This document shows positions 1 to 9,215 of a stretch of DNA of 36,519 nucleotides, piece after piece. Within the stretch, counting starts at the first letter, position 1, and every line of letters begins with the position of its first letter. The DNA is taken from positions 1 to 36,519 of the forward strand of contig JAIQEZ010000038.1 of assembly GCA_020073545.1 (NCBI GenBank), in the 5' to 3' direction. This stretch comes from Terriglobia bacterium (GTDB lineage: Bacteria > Acidobacteriota > Terriglobia > UBA7540). The position numbers and the translations under genes were made by a program. The notes beneath the pieces were generated by a model. That model was not told where the DNA came from. It searched no databases and saw only the letters and a list, made by a program, of their open reading frames with translations.

Positions 1-38
1 TTACTCACCTGCCCGGGGAAAAGAAGAGAAAAGCCAAA

Positions 39-59
39 CCTCTACCCGCCGTGTAGGGG
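39..59 (-). terminator. Candidate rho-independent terminator after the lipoprotein gene
   Basis: Read on the minus strand, CCCCTAC and GTAGAGG form a 7-bp stem with one mismatch around a 7-nt loop. A pyrimidine-rich stretch containing TTT and TTTT follows. It lies a few bases past the stop of the minus-strand lipoprotein gene, where a terminator is expected. The stem is short, so the call is moderate. Confidence 0.5.
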
Positions 60-63
60 GGCG

Positions 64-1590
64 CTATTGCAGCCGATGGACCTGCTTGGCCTGCACCACC
101 AGTGTGCCTGCCGGGATGGAAACGCCATTGATCGTGCTGGCTTGCGGCTCAAAGAAGGGCATGCCTTTGACGAGCAAGGAGTCCTGCGGCGTCAGGCCGC
201 CCAACCCGGTCACGTTCACGAAGGTCGTCTGGTTGCTGGTCAGGACGTAGATCGGCGCTCCCTGCAGAAGTGTGCAGCAGGGATTGAGAACGAAGGCCCC
301 CGTAAGGTCGTCTGACCCGATCTGCACGACCGAACCCAAGGTCCCCTGCAGCGACTGTAACTTAAGGAAGATGGCCGTGGGCGCTATGGTGCCCGGCAGC
401 TTCGGATTCGATCCCGTCGTCGCCACGGGCTTGGTGTACGCCCCGTGTACGACCACTTCCTGGCCCACGGCCAGATTCGTCGGTCCAAAGGCGAGGTTTG
501 CAGAGTTCGGTCCCAGAGCTGAAACCTGAAAGGTCGGATTGGAGGAAAGGTTGACCTGGAAAATGGAGTCCAAGGTGATATTGAAAAAGTCCTGCGGCTC
601 TGCGTCCCGCACCCACAAGTCGAACTGCGTTGGATTCCCCACCTGATCCGTCGTGATCGAAACGATCGGGCCGATAAAGGCCGTACTGGGAGTTATAGAG
701 GACGTCCTAGGATAGGGGTTCTCGACCGCCTGGATTTCGACCGTCTTCGCCCCCAGGTTGCCCTGGCTGTCCACCGTGGCGTCCACTTCCACGTAACTAT
801 TCGTCACGAGGTGGGGAAGATCGACGAAACCGACCTTGTTGGTATCCGCAGTCAAATTCACACTTACTGCCGGGGCACCGGACGTGGAAGGAGAAAGGAG
901 CTGCATCAGGAAACTTCCCGTGTAGATGGGATTGCTGGTGGTGTTCGCGGGCGAGACGGTTCTCACAAACCCCGACAGGTCGTCCAACTCGCCGAATCCA
1001 TTCGCGCCACTTGCGGTCAATTGTGCGGCGCTTATTACGGGTGAGACGCTGCCGGTGAGCTGTCCCGTTGAATTCGCCTGGAGCATGCGCAGGACGTCAA
1101 AATCCAGGCGCAGGACATTCGCTTGCCCTGCGGTGATCACCAGGGGAGGATTAAGGGTTACCGTGGGCCTGGTCTCGGTCAGGGCGCTGGTGAGGAACTT
1201 TATGGGTGGGTTCAGGCTCGGCTCGTAAGTCGCTACCTGCGCCAGTTGAAGAGCGAAATTCGCCTGCTTGTAGCTTCCTTCAGGGACACTGAACACATAA
1301 AGGATGGTGGTGAAATCCCGGAGCTGTTGCAGATTAAGCCGAATCGAAGGGGCAAAGGAAACCGTGCTCCCAATATATCCCACGTTTGAGCCCCCCGCGA
1401 CCGGCGTCAGACTCAACCCCGTGATGGTGACGGTCGAGGAAATCGCATCGCAAATTGGTGCGTCCTCTACAAAGGTGATCAAGCTCCCCTGGGCGGGGAC
1501 AGGTGTCGTGGGCTTGGAGGAACCACAGCTGGTCAGAAATCCGGCGACAAGTGCCATTGCGAAAATCTTCGCCAGGGTACGTTTGGGCAT
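64..1590 (-). CDS. Secreted lipoprotein, DUF4382/DUF5666-like
   Basis: About 508 residues. The chosen ATG at 1590 is preceded by AAGGAG about 13 nt upstream; an upstream in-frame GTG at 1632 lacks a Shine-Dalgarno sequence. The start gives a clean lipoprotein signal: a basic N-terminus, a hydrophobic stretch, then the lipobox LTSC with Cys22 as the lipidation site, followed by a Ser/Thr/Pro-rich linker. The rest is beta-rich, with a segment (about 30-170) resembling DUF4382 carbohydrate-binding-like lipoproteins and later repeats resembling DUF5666 beta-barrel modules. I infer an envelope-anchored, possibly ligand-binding protein; no catalytic motif is visible. It lies downstream of ftsZ on the same strand but is separated by about 360 bp containing hairpins, so it is probably its own unit. 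The family call is from resemblance only. Confidence 0.75.
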   Translation of the reverse strand: MPKRTLAKIFAMALVAGFLTSCGSSKPTTPVPAQGSLITFVEDAPICDAISSTVTITGLSLTPVAGGSNVGYIGSTVSFAPSIRLNLQQLRDFTTILYVFSVPEGSYKQANFALQLAQVATYEPSLNPPIKFLTSALTETRPTVTLNPPLVITAGQANVLRLDFDVLRMLQANSTGQLTGSVSPVISAAQLTASGANGFGELDDLSGFVRTVSPANTTSNPIYTGSFLMQLLSPSTSGAPAVSVNLTADTNKVGFVDLPHLVTNSYVEVDATVDSQGNLGAKTVEIQAVENPYPRTSSITPSTAFIGPIVSITTDQVGNPTQFDLWVRDAEPQDFFNITLDSIFQVNLSSNPTFQVSALGPNSANLAFGPTNLAVGQEVVVHGAYTKPVATTGSNPKLPGTIAPTAIFLKLQSLQGTLGSVVQIGSDDLTGAFVLNPCCTLLQGAPIYVLTSNQTTFVNVTGLGGLTPQDSLLVKGMPFFEPQASTINGVSIPAGTLVVQAKQVHRLQ

Positions 1591-1949
1591 CCGTCTCAAG
1601 GGTCTCCTTCTGTTCACGTCTGGAATAGGCACTCGGTTGCGGCTGCAGGGGGATTCAGGCCCCCACCCAGGTTGCCGTGGGGGTTGTTCGCCAAAGACCC
1701 GCGCCTCTTCCTCAGATGATGTCAGCCCGCAATGGGGTTATCCGCACGCTGGGGCCGCCGGCCCCTCGGGCCAAGCTTCCGATAAATACAGTGAATTGAC
1801 CGCAGAAGGCAAGAAGTATTCCAGCGAGAAGACTTCCGGCAAAGCCGCCGCCGGACGTTGCACCGTCCCTCACCGGCCCCGCGGCTCGCGCCCCTCCCCA
1901 CACTGGCCTCGCGAAGCTCCAGTGGGGAATTTCGCCACGGGTGAGACAC
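1591..1949. other. Intergenic spacer with two hairpins
   Basis: No convincing gene. Two stem-loops are visible: CCCCCAC/GTGGGGG at 1660-1683 (perfect 7-bp stem, 10-nt loop) and CCCCACACTGG/CCAGTGGGG at 1896-1927 (9 paired bases with a 2-nt bulge). The second begins about 22 nt past the ftsZ stop and may end or stabilise the dcw transcript, but no U-tract follows. AAGGAG near 1604-1609 is the ribosome binding site of the lipoprotein gene. Confidence 0.4.
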
Positions 1950-3128
1950 TCATTTCTGCTCGACCTTGCGGCGGCGGATGAAGGCCGGAACCTCCAGGTC
2001 GTCCTCCTGGATCCCCGCGTTCAGGGTGGCGGGTTGCGCCTCGACCGGCAGCTTCTCTTTCCTCGCCAGGACGGTCTTTACGCTCTGTTGGGCGGTGCGC
2101 AACGCGGGAGAAAATGCGGGGAGCGGCTTCACACCCATTTTCTCGGATTTGATGCCGGTGGCAATCACCGTCACCTTGACGGCATCTCCCATCGACTCGT
2201 CATGGACGGCGCCGAAAATAATGTTGGCGTTGTCCGCGGCGGCCTTTTGCACGATGGTCGAAGCCTCGTGCACCTCATAGAGCGTCAGCTTGCTCGAGCC
2301 GGTAATGTTGAGCAAGATGCCCTGGGCTCCGTTGATGCTCGCATCTTCGAGCAAAGGGCTGGCGATGGCGCGGTTGGTGGCTTCCACGGCGCGGTTCTCT
2401 CCTCTGGCCACCGCCGTGCCCATCACTGCATAGCCCATGCCTTCCATGATGGTTTTGATGTCCGCAAAATCGCGATTGATGATCCCCGTAATGGTAATGA
2501 TATCGGAGATTCCCTGCACCCCCTGCCGCAGGATGTCGTCCGCGATGCGGAATGCCTCGAAGAAGCTCGTCCCCTTGTCGACGTACTGCATGAGACGTTC
2601 GTTGGGAATGCAGATGAGCGTATCCACGGCCTGGCTCAATTCTGCCAGGCCCTGCTCCGCCTGCACCATGCGGCGCTTGCCTTCGAAGGCGAAGGGCTTG
2701 GTGACCACGGCCACCGTCAGTGCGCCGAGTTCGCGCGCCAGGCTGGCCACGATGGGTGCGCCACCCGTCCCCGTCCCGCCGCCCAGGCCCGCGGTGACAA
2801 AGGTCATGTCAGCGCCTTCCAGTGCTTCGATGATCTTTTCGGTGTCCTCGAGCGCCGCACGCCGCCCAATTTCCGGGTTGCCCCCCGAACCCAATCCCTT
2901 GGTCAGCTTGGTGCCGAGTTGAATCTTCAGCGACGCTTTGGAAGCCTGCAACGCCTGCGCGTCGGTGTTGGCCACGAGAAAATCCACGCCTTTCACATCG
3001 GCCGAGATCATCCGGTTGACGGCGTTGCCTCCACCCCCACCAACCCCGATGACTTTGATCTTGGCGCCGTGGCGCAGCTCGTCGGAGAAATCCACCCGGA
3101 GGTCGCCCATGCCAGTTCCGCTCGCCAT
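1950..3128 (-). CDS. ftsZ: Cell division protein FtsZ
   Basis: Bacterial tubulin homologue of about 392 residues; it polymerises with GTP into the cytoplasmic Z-ring. The N-terminal GTPase domain shows the glycine-rich [11 protein letters not shown] loop and the tubulin signature [10 protein letters not shown]. The [15 protein letters not shown] segment is characteristic of the GTPase/C-terminal domain junction. A short variable linker leads to the C-terminal peptide [12 protein letters not shown], the docking site for FtsA and other partners. Start: ATG at 3128, preceded by AAAGGAG with about 5 nt spacing. An open frame continues upstream but overlaps ftsA and lacks this site. It is the last gene of the dcw cluster, 23 nt after ftsA, and a hairpin lies just beyond its stop. 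Length is normal for the family. Confidence 0.98.
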   Translation of the reverse strand: MASGTGMGDLRVDFSDELRHGAKIKVIGVGGGGGNAVNRMISADVKGVDFLVANTDAQALQASKASLKIQLGTKLTKGLGSGGNPEIGRRAALEDTEKIIEALEGADMTFVTAGLGGGTGTGGAPIVASLARELGALTVAVVTKPFAFEGKRRMVQAEQGLAELSQAVDTLICIPNERLMQYVDKGTSFFEAFRIADDILRQGVQGISDIITITGIINRDFADIKTIMEGMGYAVMGTAVARGENRAVEATNRAIASPLLEDASINGAQGILLNITGSSKLTLYEVHEASTIVQKAAADNANIIFGAVHDESMGDAVKVTVIATGIKSEKMGVKPLPAFSPALRTAQQSVKTVLARKEKLPVEAQPATLNAGIQEDDLEVPAFIRRRKVEQK

Positions 3129-3151
3129 TATGGCTCCTTTGCTCCCAGTCT

Positions 3152-4381
3152 TTAGGTCCCCTTGCCGCGCAGGCTTTCCCAGAGCTTCCCGAACCATCCC
3201 ACGGAGGCTCGCGAGTCGCGCAGCAGGCGCCGGCGGTTCCCGTGGACCGCTAAGCCCACGGCGGTCGCGAATGCCGGGTCGGGAAGGGTTTCACCCATGC
3301 GCTCGAGCCCGAACGGGACGCCAGCCCGCACGGGCATGCCCAGAGTTTGTTCTGCAAGCCCTGCCAGACCGCCTAACTTCGCTCCGCCCCCCGTCAGCAC
3401 GACACCCGCACCCAACTGCTTCTCGCACCCCGAGCGGCCAAGTTCCGCTCGGATCAATTCCATCAGTTCCGCGGCGCGAGGCTCGATGACCTCACTCAGC
3501 ATGGCGTAACTTACCACGCGGGAGGGCCGGTCCCCCACGCTGGGGACTTCCAACAGCGTGCCGGCGGGCTTGGCAAGGTCGCGCTCGCCCCAGGCTTTTT
3601 TCATCTTTTCCGCCTCGGGAATCGGTGTGCGCAGTCCCACCGCGATATCGTTGGTGAAGTGCTCGCCTCCCACAGGAATTACGGCAGTGTGTCGCGCCAC
3701 CCCCGCATGATAGACGATCAGGTCGGTCGAGCCACCCCCGATGTCCACTAGCGCCACACCCAGCTCGCGCTCGTCGGCCGTCAGGCAAGCCTCCCCCGAG
3801 GCGAGCGGTTCAAAAACCGTGTCTTGCACCACCACCCCTGCCCGGTTCACCGCCGTCACCACGTTCTGGGACGCGGAGGCCGACGCCGTCACGAGGTGGA
3901 CATCCACTTCCAGCCGAGCCCCCACCATGCCGACGGGGTCCCGGATGCCGTCATGGGAATCGAGCAGGAACTTTTGCGGCAGGACATGCAGAAGCTGGCG
4001 ATCCTCCGGCAAGGTGATACCCTGGGCCGTCCGAATAACCCGCCGAACGTCCTCGCGTTCAACCTCCCGCGTCGCGGCGGGAGTCTTCCCCAGCGTGATC
4101 GCACCCCGGGAATTCACTCCCTTGATATGCGCGCCTGCCACGCCGACGTAAGCGGAATCGATGGACACTCCCGCGGCGGCCTCGGCTGCCTCCACGGCTT
4201 TCTTCACCGCCAGCCCTGTCAGGTCGAGATTTACAATCAAGCCTTTGCGCCAGCCCTTCGATTCGGCCACGCCCAGGCCCGCGACTTCCAGCTTCCCTTC
4301 CTCGTTCGGCTTGCACACGAGCGCGCAGGTCTTCACACTGCCCAGGTCAAGCCCCACGATGGTGTGACCTTTGCGCGCCAA
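3152..4381 (-). CDS. ftsA: Cell division protein FtsA
   Basis: Actin-fold ATPase, about 409 residues, that tethers FtsZ filaments to the membrane and recruits later divisome proteins. Visible motifs: phosphate-1 [13 protein letters not shown] near the N-terminus, phosphate-2 [14 protein letters not shown], and the adenosine motif [13 protein letters not shown]. The SHS2-like 1C subdomain lies between the first two. The C-terminus ends with a Trp/Leu/Lys-rich amphipathic stretch ([11 protein letters not shown]), the usual membrane-targeting helix. The start appears to be TTG at 4381, 7 nt after the ftsQ stop; no ATG lies near the conserved N-terminus. AAAGGA sits inside the end of ftsQ, so translation may be coupled. 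ftsQ-ftsA-ftsZ is the classical order. Confidence 0.96.
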   Translation of the reverse strand: MARKGHTIVGLDLGSVKTCALVCKPNEEGKLEVAGLGVAESKGWRKGLIVNLDLTGLAVKKAVEAAEAAAGVSIDSAYVGVAGAHIKGVNSRGAITLGKTPAATREVEREDVRRVIRTAQGITLPEDRQLLHVLPQKFLLDSHDGIRDPVGMVGARLEVDVHLVTASASASQNVVTAVNRAGVVVQDTVFEPLASGEACLTADERELGVALVDIGGGSTDLIVYHAGVARHTAVIPVGGEHFTNDIAVGLRTPIPEAEKMKKAWGERDLAKPAGTLLEVPSVGDRPSRVVSYAMLSEVIEPRAAELMELIRAELGRSGCEKQLGAGVVLTGGGAKLGGLAGLAEQTLGMPVRAGVPFGLERMGETLPDPAFATAVGLAVHGNRRRLLRDSRASVGWFGKLWESLRGKGT

Positions 4382-4388
4382 GTTTTCT

Positions 4389-5309
4389 TCAGTCCTTTCG
4401 CTCGCCGTTGGCGGGCACCGCTGGCTCCGCCGCCGGAACGGGTGGCTGCGGGTTCACCACAATCTGATTGCGATACCGCAAATCAACGGAATCAAGTCTG
4501 GGGTTCGATTTCCGCAACTCCGGGAGCAACGACAGGAAACTCCGGAACCGTGCAAGAAAATCCTGGTGGCCGAAGTGCACCTGCACCGTGTGTTGTCCCA
4601 AAATGAGCAGCGCCTTCAGGTCCTCAGGGTCGGTCAGGTCCACTTCCGAAATCATCCAGCCGGGGCGAGGTGCCTCCGCTTCCAGTTGCTGCATGAACTC
4701 CTGGTAGAGGGCCAAACGACTGCGGCGCTCCTCCACGCTGGCAACATTTTCCAGGCCACTGATCACGGGGAAGTCGAAGACTCCGTTCTCCGGTTTCTCG
4801 AGCAGCATGCCGTCACCGTCTACCAGGCTCACCCGCCCGCCGAGGGTGGCAAAGGCCACGGGTGTGCGCTCGGTGATGTGGACCAGCAGTCCGTGAGGCA
4901 GTAGGCGCGTCACCGCCGCCGTCCTTACCCAAGGCAGAGTTTCCACCATTAGCCGCTTGGTATCCAGGGAAATGCGGAAGACATTGGTACCCGCTTTCAC
5001 ATTCCCCGTCAAAGGCAATCCCAGCGCACCCAGGACTTCCTCGCGCGAGACGACCCGGTTTCCTGTGATCACAATGTCTTCCTGCGAACTCAACACGAAG
5101 CACGGCGAGGCAAGTGCGAAGGCGGCGAGGAAGTAGCCTGCGACACCGACGGGGAATAGGATGCCAAGCGCCAATAGAACCCAGCGAAGGCGTCGCGACG
5201 TCCGGCTGCGTCGCACCGAGACGAGGCTCTGCCGCCGCAGATAAGGGGATTCCTGCTCGGATTCCAACTCATCTGGCAGCGCTGGTGCGTCCTGTTGCAG
5301 CAATTCCAT
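4389..5309 (-). CDS. ftsQ: Cell division protein FtsQ/DivIB
   Basis: Bitopic inner-membrane protein of about 306 residues in the FtsQLB complex that gates septal peptidoglycan synthesis. A basic cytoplasmic tail with an acidic, Gln-rich first 25 residues precedes one transmembrane helix at about 43-68. A POTRA domain follows, with the typical ITGNRVVSREEVLGALGL start, then the FtsQ beta domain with WVRTAAVTRLLPHGLLVHI and a late DLRYRNQIVV strand. Start: ATG at 5309 with GAGGGAGC close upstream. It ends 7 nt before ftsA. The proline-rich tail is unremarkable. In many bacteria murB and/or ddl sit between murC and ftsQ; here only about 116 nt separate them. Confidence 0.92.
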   Translation of the reverse strand: MELLQQDAPALPDELESEQESPYLRRQSLVSVRRSRTSRRLRWVLLALGILFPVGVAGYFLAAFALASPCFVLSSQEDIVITGNRVVSREEVLGALGLPLTGNVKAGTNVFRISLDTKRLMVETLPWVRTAAVTRLLPHGLLVHITERTPVAFATLGGRVSLVDGDGMLLEKPENGVFDFPVISGLENVASVEERRSRLALYQEFMQQLEAEAPRPGWMISEVDLTDPEDLKALLILGQHTVQVHFGHQDFLARFRSFLSLLPELRKSNPRLDSVDLRYRNQIVVNPQPPVPAAEPAVPANGERKD

Positions 5310-5315
5310 GCTCCC

Positions 5316-5408
5316 TCAAGAGGTCCAGTAGGCCCGCGCCCGCGTGACCTTGTCTTCCACCCTGGCTTGCGCGAGGTGGCCTGGCAGCTCTTCCTCTGCT
5401 ACCAACAT
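5316..5408 (-). CDS. Possible 30-residue leader peptide before ftsQ
   Basis: A small ATG-started frame fills most of the murC-ftsQ spacer. Its TGA stop directly abuts the GGGAGC ribosome binding site of ftsQ, so translation could be coupled. The peptide is Glu/Arg/Ala-rich and I recognise no family. Its own start has no good Shine-Dalgarno sequence, and open frames this short occur by chance in GC-rich DNA. It could equally be non-coding. Confidence 0.2.
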   Translation of the reverse strand: MLVAEEELPGHLAQARVEDKVTRARAYWTS

Positions 5409-5425
5409 CCGAATCGGTGCCAGCC

Positions 5426-6835
5426 TCAGTGCGGAACCACTCCCGACCGGGCAGCCCGGCGGCCAATCGCCTCCGCCAGCGCCTCGCCGATCTTCCACAC
5501 GTTTCCCGCTCCGATGGTCATGACCAGGTCGCCCGGCCGCGCGGCGTGCAGGAGTTCTTGTACCACCTGCTGGTCTGACGGCGCGTATCGCGCGTTGCTT
5601 AGGCCCAATTCGTGCATACGCGCTACCAAGCGTTCGGAAGTCACACCCGGGATCGGCGGCTCACTGGCCGCATAGATATCCAGCACGTAAACGCGGTCGC
5701 AACCCGTGAAGCAACTTGCCAGGTCATCCAGCAAGAACTTGGTGCGCGTGTAGCGATGCGGCTGAAAGATGGCGATGACGCGTTTCGCCCCCTGCAGGCG
5801 CGCGGCGTCGAGCGTGGCGCCGATTTCCGTGGGATGGTGACCGTAGTCATCCACAATGGTGATGCCCTCAAGCTTCGCTTTGATCTGAAAGCGGCGGTCG
5901 GCGCCGTGAAAATGTTCCAGGCCCTGGCGAATCTGCTCGGGGGCGAGTTCCAGTTCCAAGCCCACCGCCACCGCCGCAAGAGCGTTTTGCACGTTGTGCC
6001 GGCCAGGGACATGGACCGAAAAGCGCCCCAGCTCCTTCCCTTTCACGACCGCGTCAAACGTCGAGCCGGACGGCGCGAGCTCGTGGATCTTGCCCTGGAT
6101 GTCCGCGCCTGGCTCGAGACCGTAAGTGACCACGCGACGGCGAAGCTGCGGCGCCAGGGTTTGCATCAGCGCGCGCCAGGGTGGGTCGAAACACGCCACC
6201 ACGGCACCGTAGAAGGGAACCTTGTTCATGAAAGAGACAAAAGCCGCGGCGATCTCGTCGAGGTCGTGGTAGTGGTCCAGGTGCTCGCGGTCAATGTTGG
6301 TGACCACGGCAATCGAAGGCAGCAGGTGGAGGAACGAGCGGTCACTCTCATCCGCCTCGACCACCATCAAATCACCTTTCCCCAGCCGGGCGCTTGACCC
6401 AAAAACATCCAGTCGCCCGCCGATCACCGCCGTGGGGTCGAGCTTCGCCTCCGCCAACATCACGGCGATCATGGAAGTGACCGTGGTCTTGCCGTGCGCG
6501 CCCGCCACCGCCACGTTAAACTTCAGGCGCATCAATTCCGCCAACATCTCAGCACGCGGTATGACGGGGACTTGCCGCCTCTTGGCTTCGCGGATTTCAG
6601 GATTGTCCCCCGGCACGGCGGAAGACACCACCACCACCTGTGCCTCACTCGCGTTCGAGGCCGCGTGGCCTTCGAAAACGCGCGCCCCTAGGCTTGCCAA
6701 GCGCGCGGTGACGGGGGTCGCTTTCAAGTCGGAGCCCGAAACCTGAAATCCCAGATTGAGCAACACCTCGGCAATGCCGCTCATGCCGATGCCGCCGATC
6801 CCCACAAAATGAATCTTCCGAATCTTTCCCAGCAT
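5426..6835 (-). CDS. murC: UDP-N-acetylmuramate--L-alanine ligase MurC
   Basis: Cytoplasmic ATP-dependent Mur ligase of about 469 residues that adds L-Ala to UDP-MurNAc, the first amino acid of the stem peptide. The N-terminal Rossmann motif [17 protein letters not shown] binds the UDP part. The central ATPase domain has the P-loop [11 protein letters not shown] and the [10 protein letters not shown] and [10 protein letters not shown] motifs typical of MurC. The C-terminal domain has [11 protein letters not shown] and FQPHRYTRT. Start: ATG at 6835; a TTG two codons upstream is possible. Spacing from murG is 70 nt and is filled by a heptad-repeat hairpin whose outer arm ends 13 nt before this start, so ribosome access may depend on that structure. 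Confidence 0.97.
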   Translation of the reverse strand: MLGKIRKIHFVGIGGIGMSGIAEVLLNLGFQVSGSDLKATPVTARLASLGARVFEGHAASNASEAQVVVVSSAVPGDNPEIREAKRRQVPVIPRAEMLAELMRLKFNVAVAGAHGKTTVTSMIAVMLAEAKLDPTAVIGGRLDVFGSSARLGKGDLMVVEADESDRSFLHLLPSIAVVTNIDREHLDHYHDLDEIAAAFVSFMNKVPFYGAVVACFDPPWRALMQTLAPQLRRRVVTYGLEPGADIQGKIHELAPSGSTFDAVVKGKELGRFSVHVPGRHNVQNALAAVAVGLELELAPEQIRQGLEHFHGADRRFQIKAKLEGITIVDDYGHHPTEIGATLDAARLQGAKRVIAIFQPHRYTRTKFLLDDLASCFTGCDRVYVLDIYAASEPPIPGVTSERLVARMHELGLSNARYAPSDQQVVQELLHAARPGDLVMTIGAGNVWKIGEALAEAIGRRAARSGVVPH

Positions 6836-6848
6836 CTTCAAGCTTCTC

Positions 6849-6907
6849 AGCTGTCAGCGTTCAGCGCTCAGCCAAAGCATTAAGCTGATTGCTGAACGCT
6901 GATCGCT
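6849..6907. repeat. Heptad inverted repeat (TCAGCNN) at murG/murC junction
   Basis: The left arm 6849-6872 and right arm 6884-6907 are 24 nt each and are complementary at all but about four positions. Each arm is made of 7-bp units of the form TCAGC plus two variable bases. The 11-nt loop is CAAAGCATTAA. The murG TAG stop (6906-6908) overlaps the outer end of the right arm, and the murC start lies 13 nt past the left arm. The same architecture, with a related loop, is found at 13999-14071. Confidence 0.88.
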
Positions 6908-8111
6908 ATTTCCTCGCCAAGGCTTCGACCAAGTCTGCGATGCGTGCTGCCGCATCCGGTCGCGCCAAGCGGCGGGCGCACGCTTCCATCTGACCGAGCG
7001 TTTCGGGGACCCCTAGTAACCCGCGGATTTCCCTCACCAGCCGCTCCGGCGTCAGTTCCGACTGCACGAGGACGCGCGCCGCTCCCGCACGCTCCAGAAC
7101 CCGGGCGTTTTCCAGTTGGTGCTGATCCGTAGCGGCCGGAAAAGGAATCAGCAACGCGGCCCTTCCGGCGGCAGCCAATTCGGCCACGGCCGTCGCGCCC
7201 GCGCGCGAAACCACCAAGTCGGCCTGCGCCAGCACCCCAGGCATGTCCTCGAGAAAGGCGTGAACCTCGGCGAGGAAGCCTCGCTCCTGATAGGCCTTGC
7301 GAACTTCATTATAGTCGGGTTCGCCGGTTTGGTGGACGATTCTGATCCGCCCCGCCTCGCGCGCAAAGATCGGCAGACTCGCCACCACCGCTTGGTTGAT
7401 CGCCCTCGAACCCTGGCTCCCCCCCACGATCATGACCGTGAAGGGCGGCATGTGCGGCTTGGGCGGAATCTCGAAAAACGCCCTGCGCACAGGATGCCCC
7501 GTCAGATGAGCCTTGCCACCATAGAAGCGCGCCGTTTCCTCAAACCCCACCGCCGCCGCGCGCACCACCGGCGCCAGAACGCGGTTCGTGAAACCCGGCC
7601 GGGCGTTCGGTTCAATCAGCACCGTGGGAATGTCCCGGAGCGCCGCTTCCAGCATCACCGGTCCCGCCACGTAGCCCCCCACGCCCACCACCACGTGGGG
7701 CTGAAACTCTCGCAGAATTGCTGCTGCCTTTACCGCCGTGTAGGGTAAGACCAGGAAATTGCGCAGCCTTCGCACACCCCCAATTCCCTTCAAGCCGGCC
7801 GCCTCGACTACGCGTAGCGGAAAACCCGCCGCGGGAATCAGTTTCGATTCGAGCTGGCGACGCGTCCCTACGAATTCGATCGCGTAACGCGTCGAATTCC
7901 AGCCGCCGCGCTCGCTGCGCGTGCGCAACTCCTCGGCCACCGCGAGGGCCGGAAAAATATGGCCACCTGTTCCCCCGGCCACCATCAGGATGCGCGCCGT
8001 TCGCGGGGCCGGTTCTGCAGGTCCGGATTTGTCGCCGCTAACCGCATCCGCGGCCGCGTCAGGATCTCCGCGCCCCGCCTCTTCGATCCGCTCGTGCACG
8101 GTGTTCAACAC
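6906..8111 (-). CDS. murG: Lipid II synthase MurG (GlcNAc transferase)
   Basis: GT28 glycosyltransferase of about 401 residues. It transfers GlcNAc from UDP-GlcNAc to lipid I on the inner face of the membrane, giving lipid II. The N-domain has the glycine-rich loop GGTGGHIFPALAVAEEL and VVGVGGYVAGPVMLEA. The C-domain has MIVGGSQGSRAIN, the nucleotide-sugar motif VVSRAGATAVAELAA, and PFPAATDQHQLENA. The start is GTG at 8111, with GAGG only 4 nt upstream; the next codon, TTG at 8108, is better spaced. Either way the protein has an N-terminal extension of about 40 Ala/Asp/Glu-rich residues before the usual start of the fold. It begins a few bases after the ftsW stop. Its TAG stop lies inside a heptad-repeat arm. 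Confidence 0.96.
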   Translation of the reverse strand: MLNTVHERIEEAGRGDPDAAADAVSGDKSGPAEPAPRTARILMVAGGTGGHIFPALAVAEELRTRSERGGWNSTRYAIEFVGTRRQLESKLIPAAGFPLRVVEAAGLKGIGGVRRLRNFLVLPYTAVKAAAILREFQPHVVVGVGGYVAGPVMLEAALRDIPTVLIEPNARPGFTNRVLAPVVRAAAVGFEETARFYGGKAHLTGHPVRRAFFEIPPKPHMPPFTVMIVGGSQGSRAINQAVVASLPIFAREAGRIRIVHQTGEPDYNEVRKAYQERGFLAEVHAFLEDMPGVLAQADLVVSRAGATAVAELAAAGRAALLIPFPAATDQHQLENARVLERAGAARVLVQSELTPERLVREIRGLLGVPETLGQMEACARRLARPDAAARIADLVEALARK

Positions 8112-8116
8112 TTCCT

Positions 8117-9208
8117 CTAGCTCGCGTGTTGTGAAATATTCAGCAATATCCCCACGGCCGCCAGGCTAACCAGCAAGGATGATCCGCCATAGCTTACGAA
8201 CGGCAGGGGAATACCCTTCGTGGGGAGCAATCCCAGCACGACGCTCATGTTCACCAGCGCCTGGCCCACGATCATCACTGTCAGCCCAATAGCCAACAGG
8301 CGCCCGAAGTCGTCCGCGCAGCCGGTGCTGGCGCGCAGTCCCCGCAGCAGGATCAGGGCGAAGACGGCCGCAATCGCCAGTGCGCCAATCAAGCCCAGTT
8401 CCTCTCCCACGACTGCGAAAATGAAATCTGTCTGAGGTTCCGGCAAGAAAAAGAGCTTCTGCCTGCCTTCCATCAGCCCCACACCGGTAATGCCACCGGT
8501 TCCGATCGCGATGTAGGACTGCAGAATCTGGAAACCTTTCCCCAGCGGGTCGGCGTAAGGATTCCAAAACGCCAGCAGACGGTTGTGGCGATAGGCCGAC
8601 TGGGAAATCAGCCCGTACAGCAGGGGCACCGCGGAGAGTCCTGCCAGCGCAAAAGAGCGGAGCGGCAAGCCCGCCGCAAAAAGCATCGTCGCCACTACCA
8701 AGCCGAGCGCCAGGGCCGTCCCGAAGTCGGGCTCCGCCAGCACCAACCACCCCGTCACGCCGGCAACCAACGCGATCGGCAACAGGGTATGCTTCCAGTC
8801 GTTCACCTGCCCCTTGCGAAGATCCAGGAAAAAGGCCAGGAAAAGGGGGAGGACGATTTTCGCGAGCTCCGAAGGCTGAAAGCTGACGGCTCCCAGGTGA
8901 AACCAGCGATGCGTGTGGTGATTGCGGTCGGCGAAGAGCACCAGCACGAGTAGAATAAACTGCCCAGCCAGAGCGGGAAAAACCACCAGCGGGCTCGCCA
9001 GCCGCCGGTAGTCCACATGCATCATGACCACCAGGGCGATAAACCCCACCACCGCCCAAGCCAGTTGTCGCCAGAGAAAATAATAACTGTTATCGTGTTT
9101 TTCCGACGCCAATACCGCCGAGGCGCTAAAGATCATCAGTGCGCCGAAAAGAACCAGGCCCACCACGGCGCCAAACAGGACCTTGTCCGATTGGAGTTGT
9201 CTCGCCAT
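8117..9208 (-). CDS. ftsW: Septal peptidoglycan polymerase FtsW (SEDS family)
   Basis: Polytopic membrane glycosyltransferase of about 363 residues, with roughly ten transmembrane helices. SEDS proteins polymerise lipid II with a partner class B PBP, here the FtsI at 15662-17764. SEDS landmarks include RWFHLGAVSFQPSELAKI, the EPDFGTALAL segment whose acidic residue is required in the family, and the C-terminal GIPLPFVSYGGSSLLVSL signature. Start: ATG at 9208, 7 nt after the murD stop; the ribosome binding site is weak, suggesting coupling. FtsW rather than RodA is favoured by its place between murD and murG. Confidence 0.95.
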   Translation of the reverse strand: MARQLQSDKVLFGAVVGLVLFGALMIFSASAVLASEKHDNSYYFLWRQLAWAVVGFIALVVMMHVDYRRLASPLVVFPALAGQFILLVLVLFADRNHHTHRWFHLGAVSFQPSELAKIVLPLFLAFFLDLRKGQVNDWKHTLLPIALVAGVTGWLVLAEPDFGTALALGLVVATMLFAAGLPLRSFALAGLSAVPLLYGLISQSAYRHNRLLAFWNPYADPLGKGFQILQSYIAIGTGGITGVGLMEGRQKLFFLPEPQTDFIFAVVGEELGLIGALAIAAVFALILLRGLRASTGCADDFGRLLAIGLTVMIVGQALVNMSVVLGLLPTKGIPLPFVSYGGSSLLVSLAAVGILLNISQHAS

Positions 9209-9215
9209 GCGCTAG

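Noticed and set aside
1712-1903. 63-codon minus-strand frame with a hydrophobic stretch downstream of ftsZ
   Set aside because: No ribosome binding site and it overlaps a GC hairpin; composition is not convincing.
1941-3155. Long plus-strand open frame of about 400 codons opposite ftsZ
   Set aside because: It is antisense to the clear ftsZ gene and its translation is Arg/His-rich without any recognisable domain, typical of GC-rich antisense frames.
6849-6907. CRISPR-like or rho-independent terminator reading of the heptad hairpins
   Set aside because: There are no repeat/spacer units of CRISPR size, no U-tract follows, and termination inside murG-murC would block essential downstream genes.
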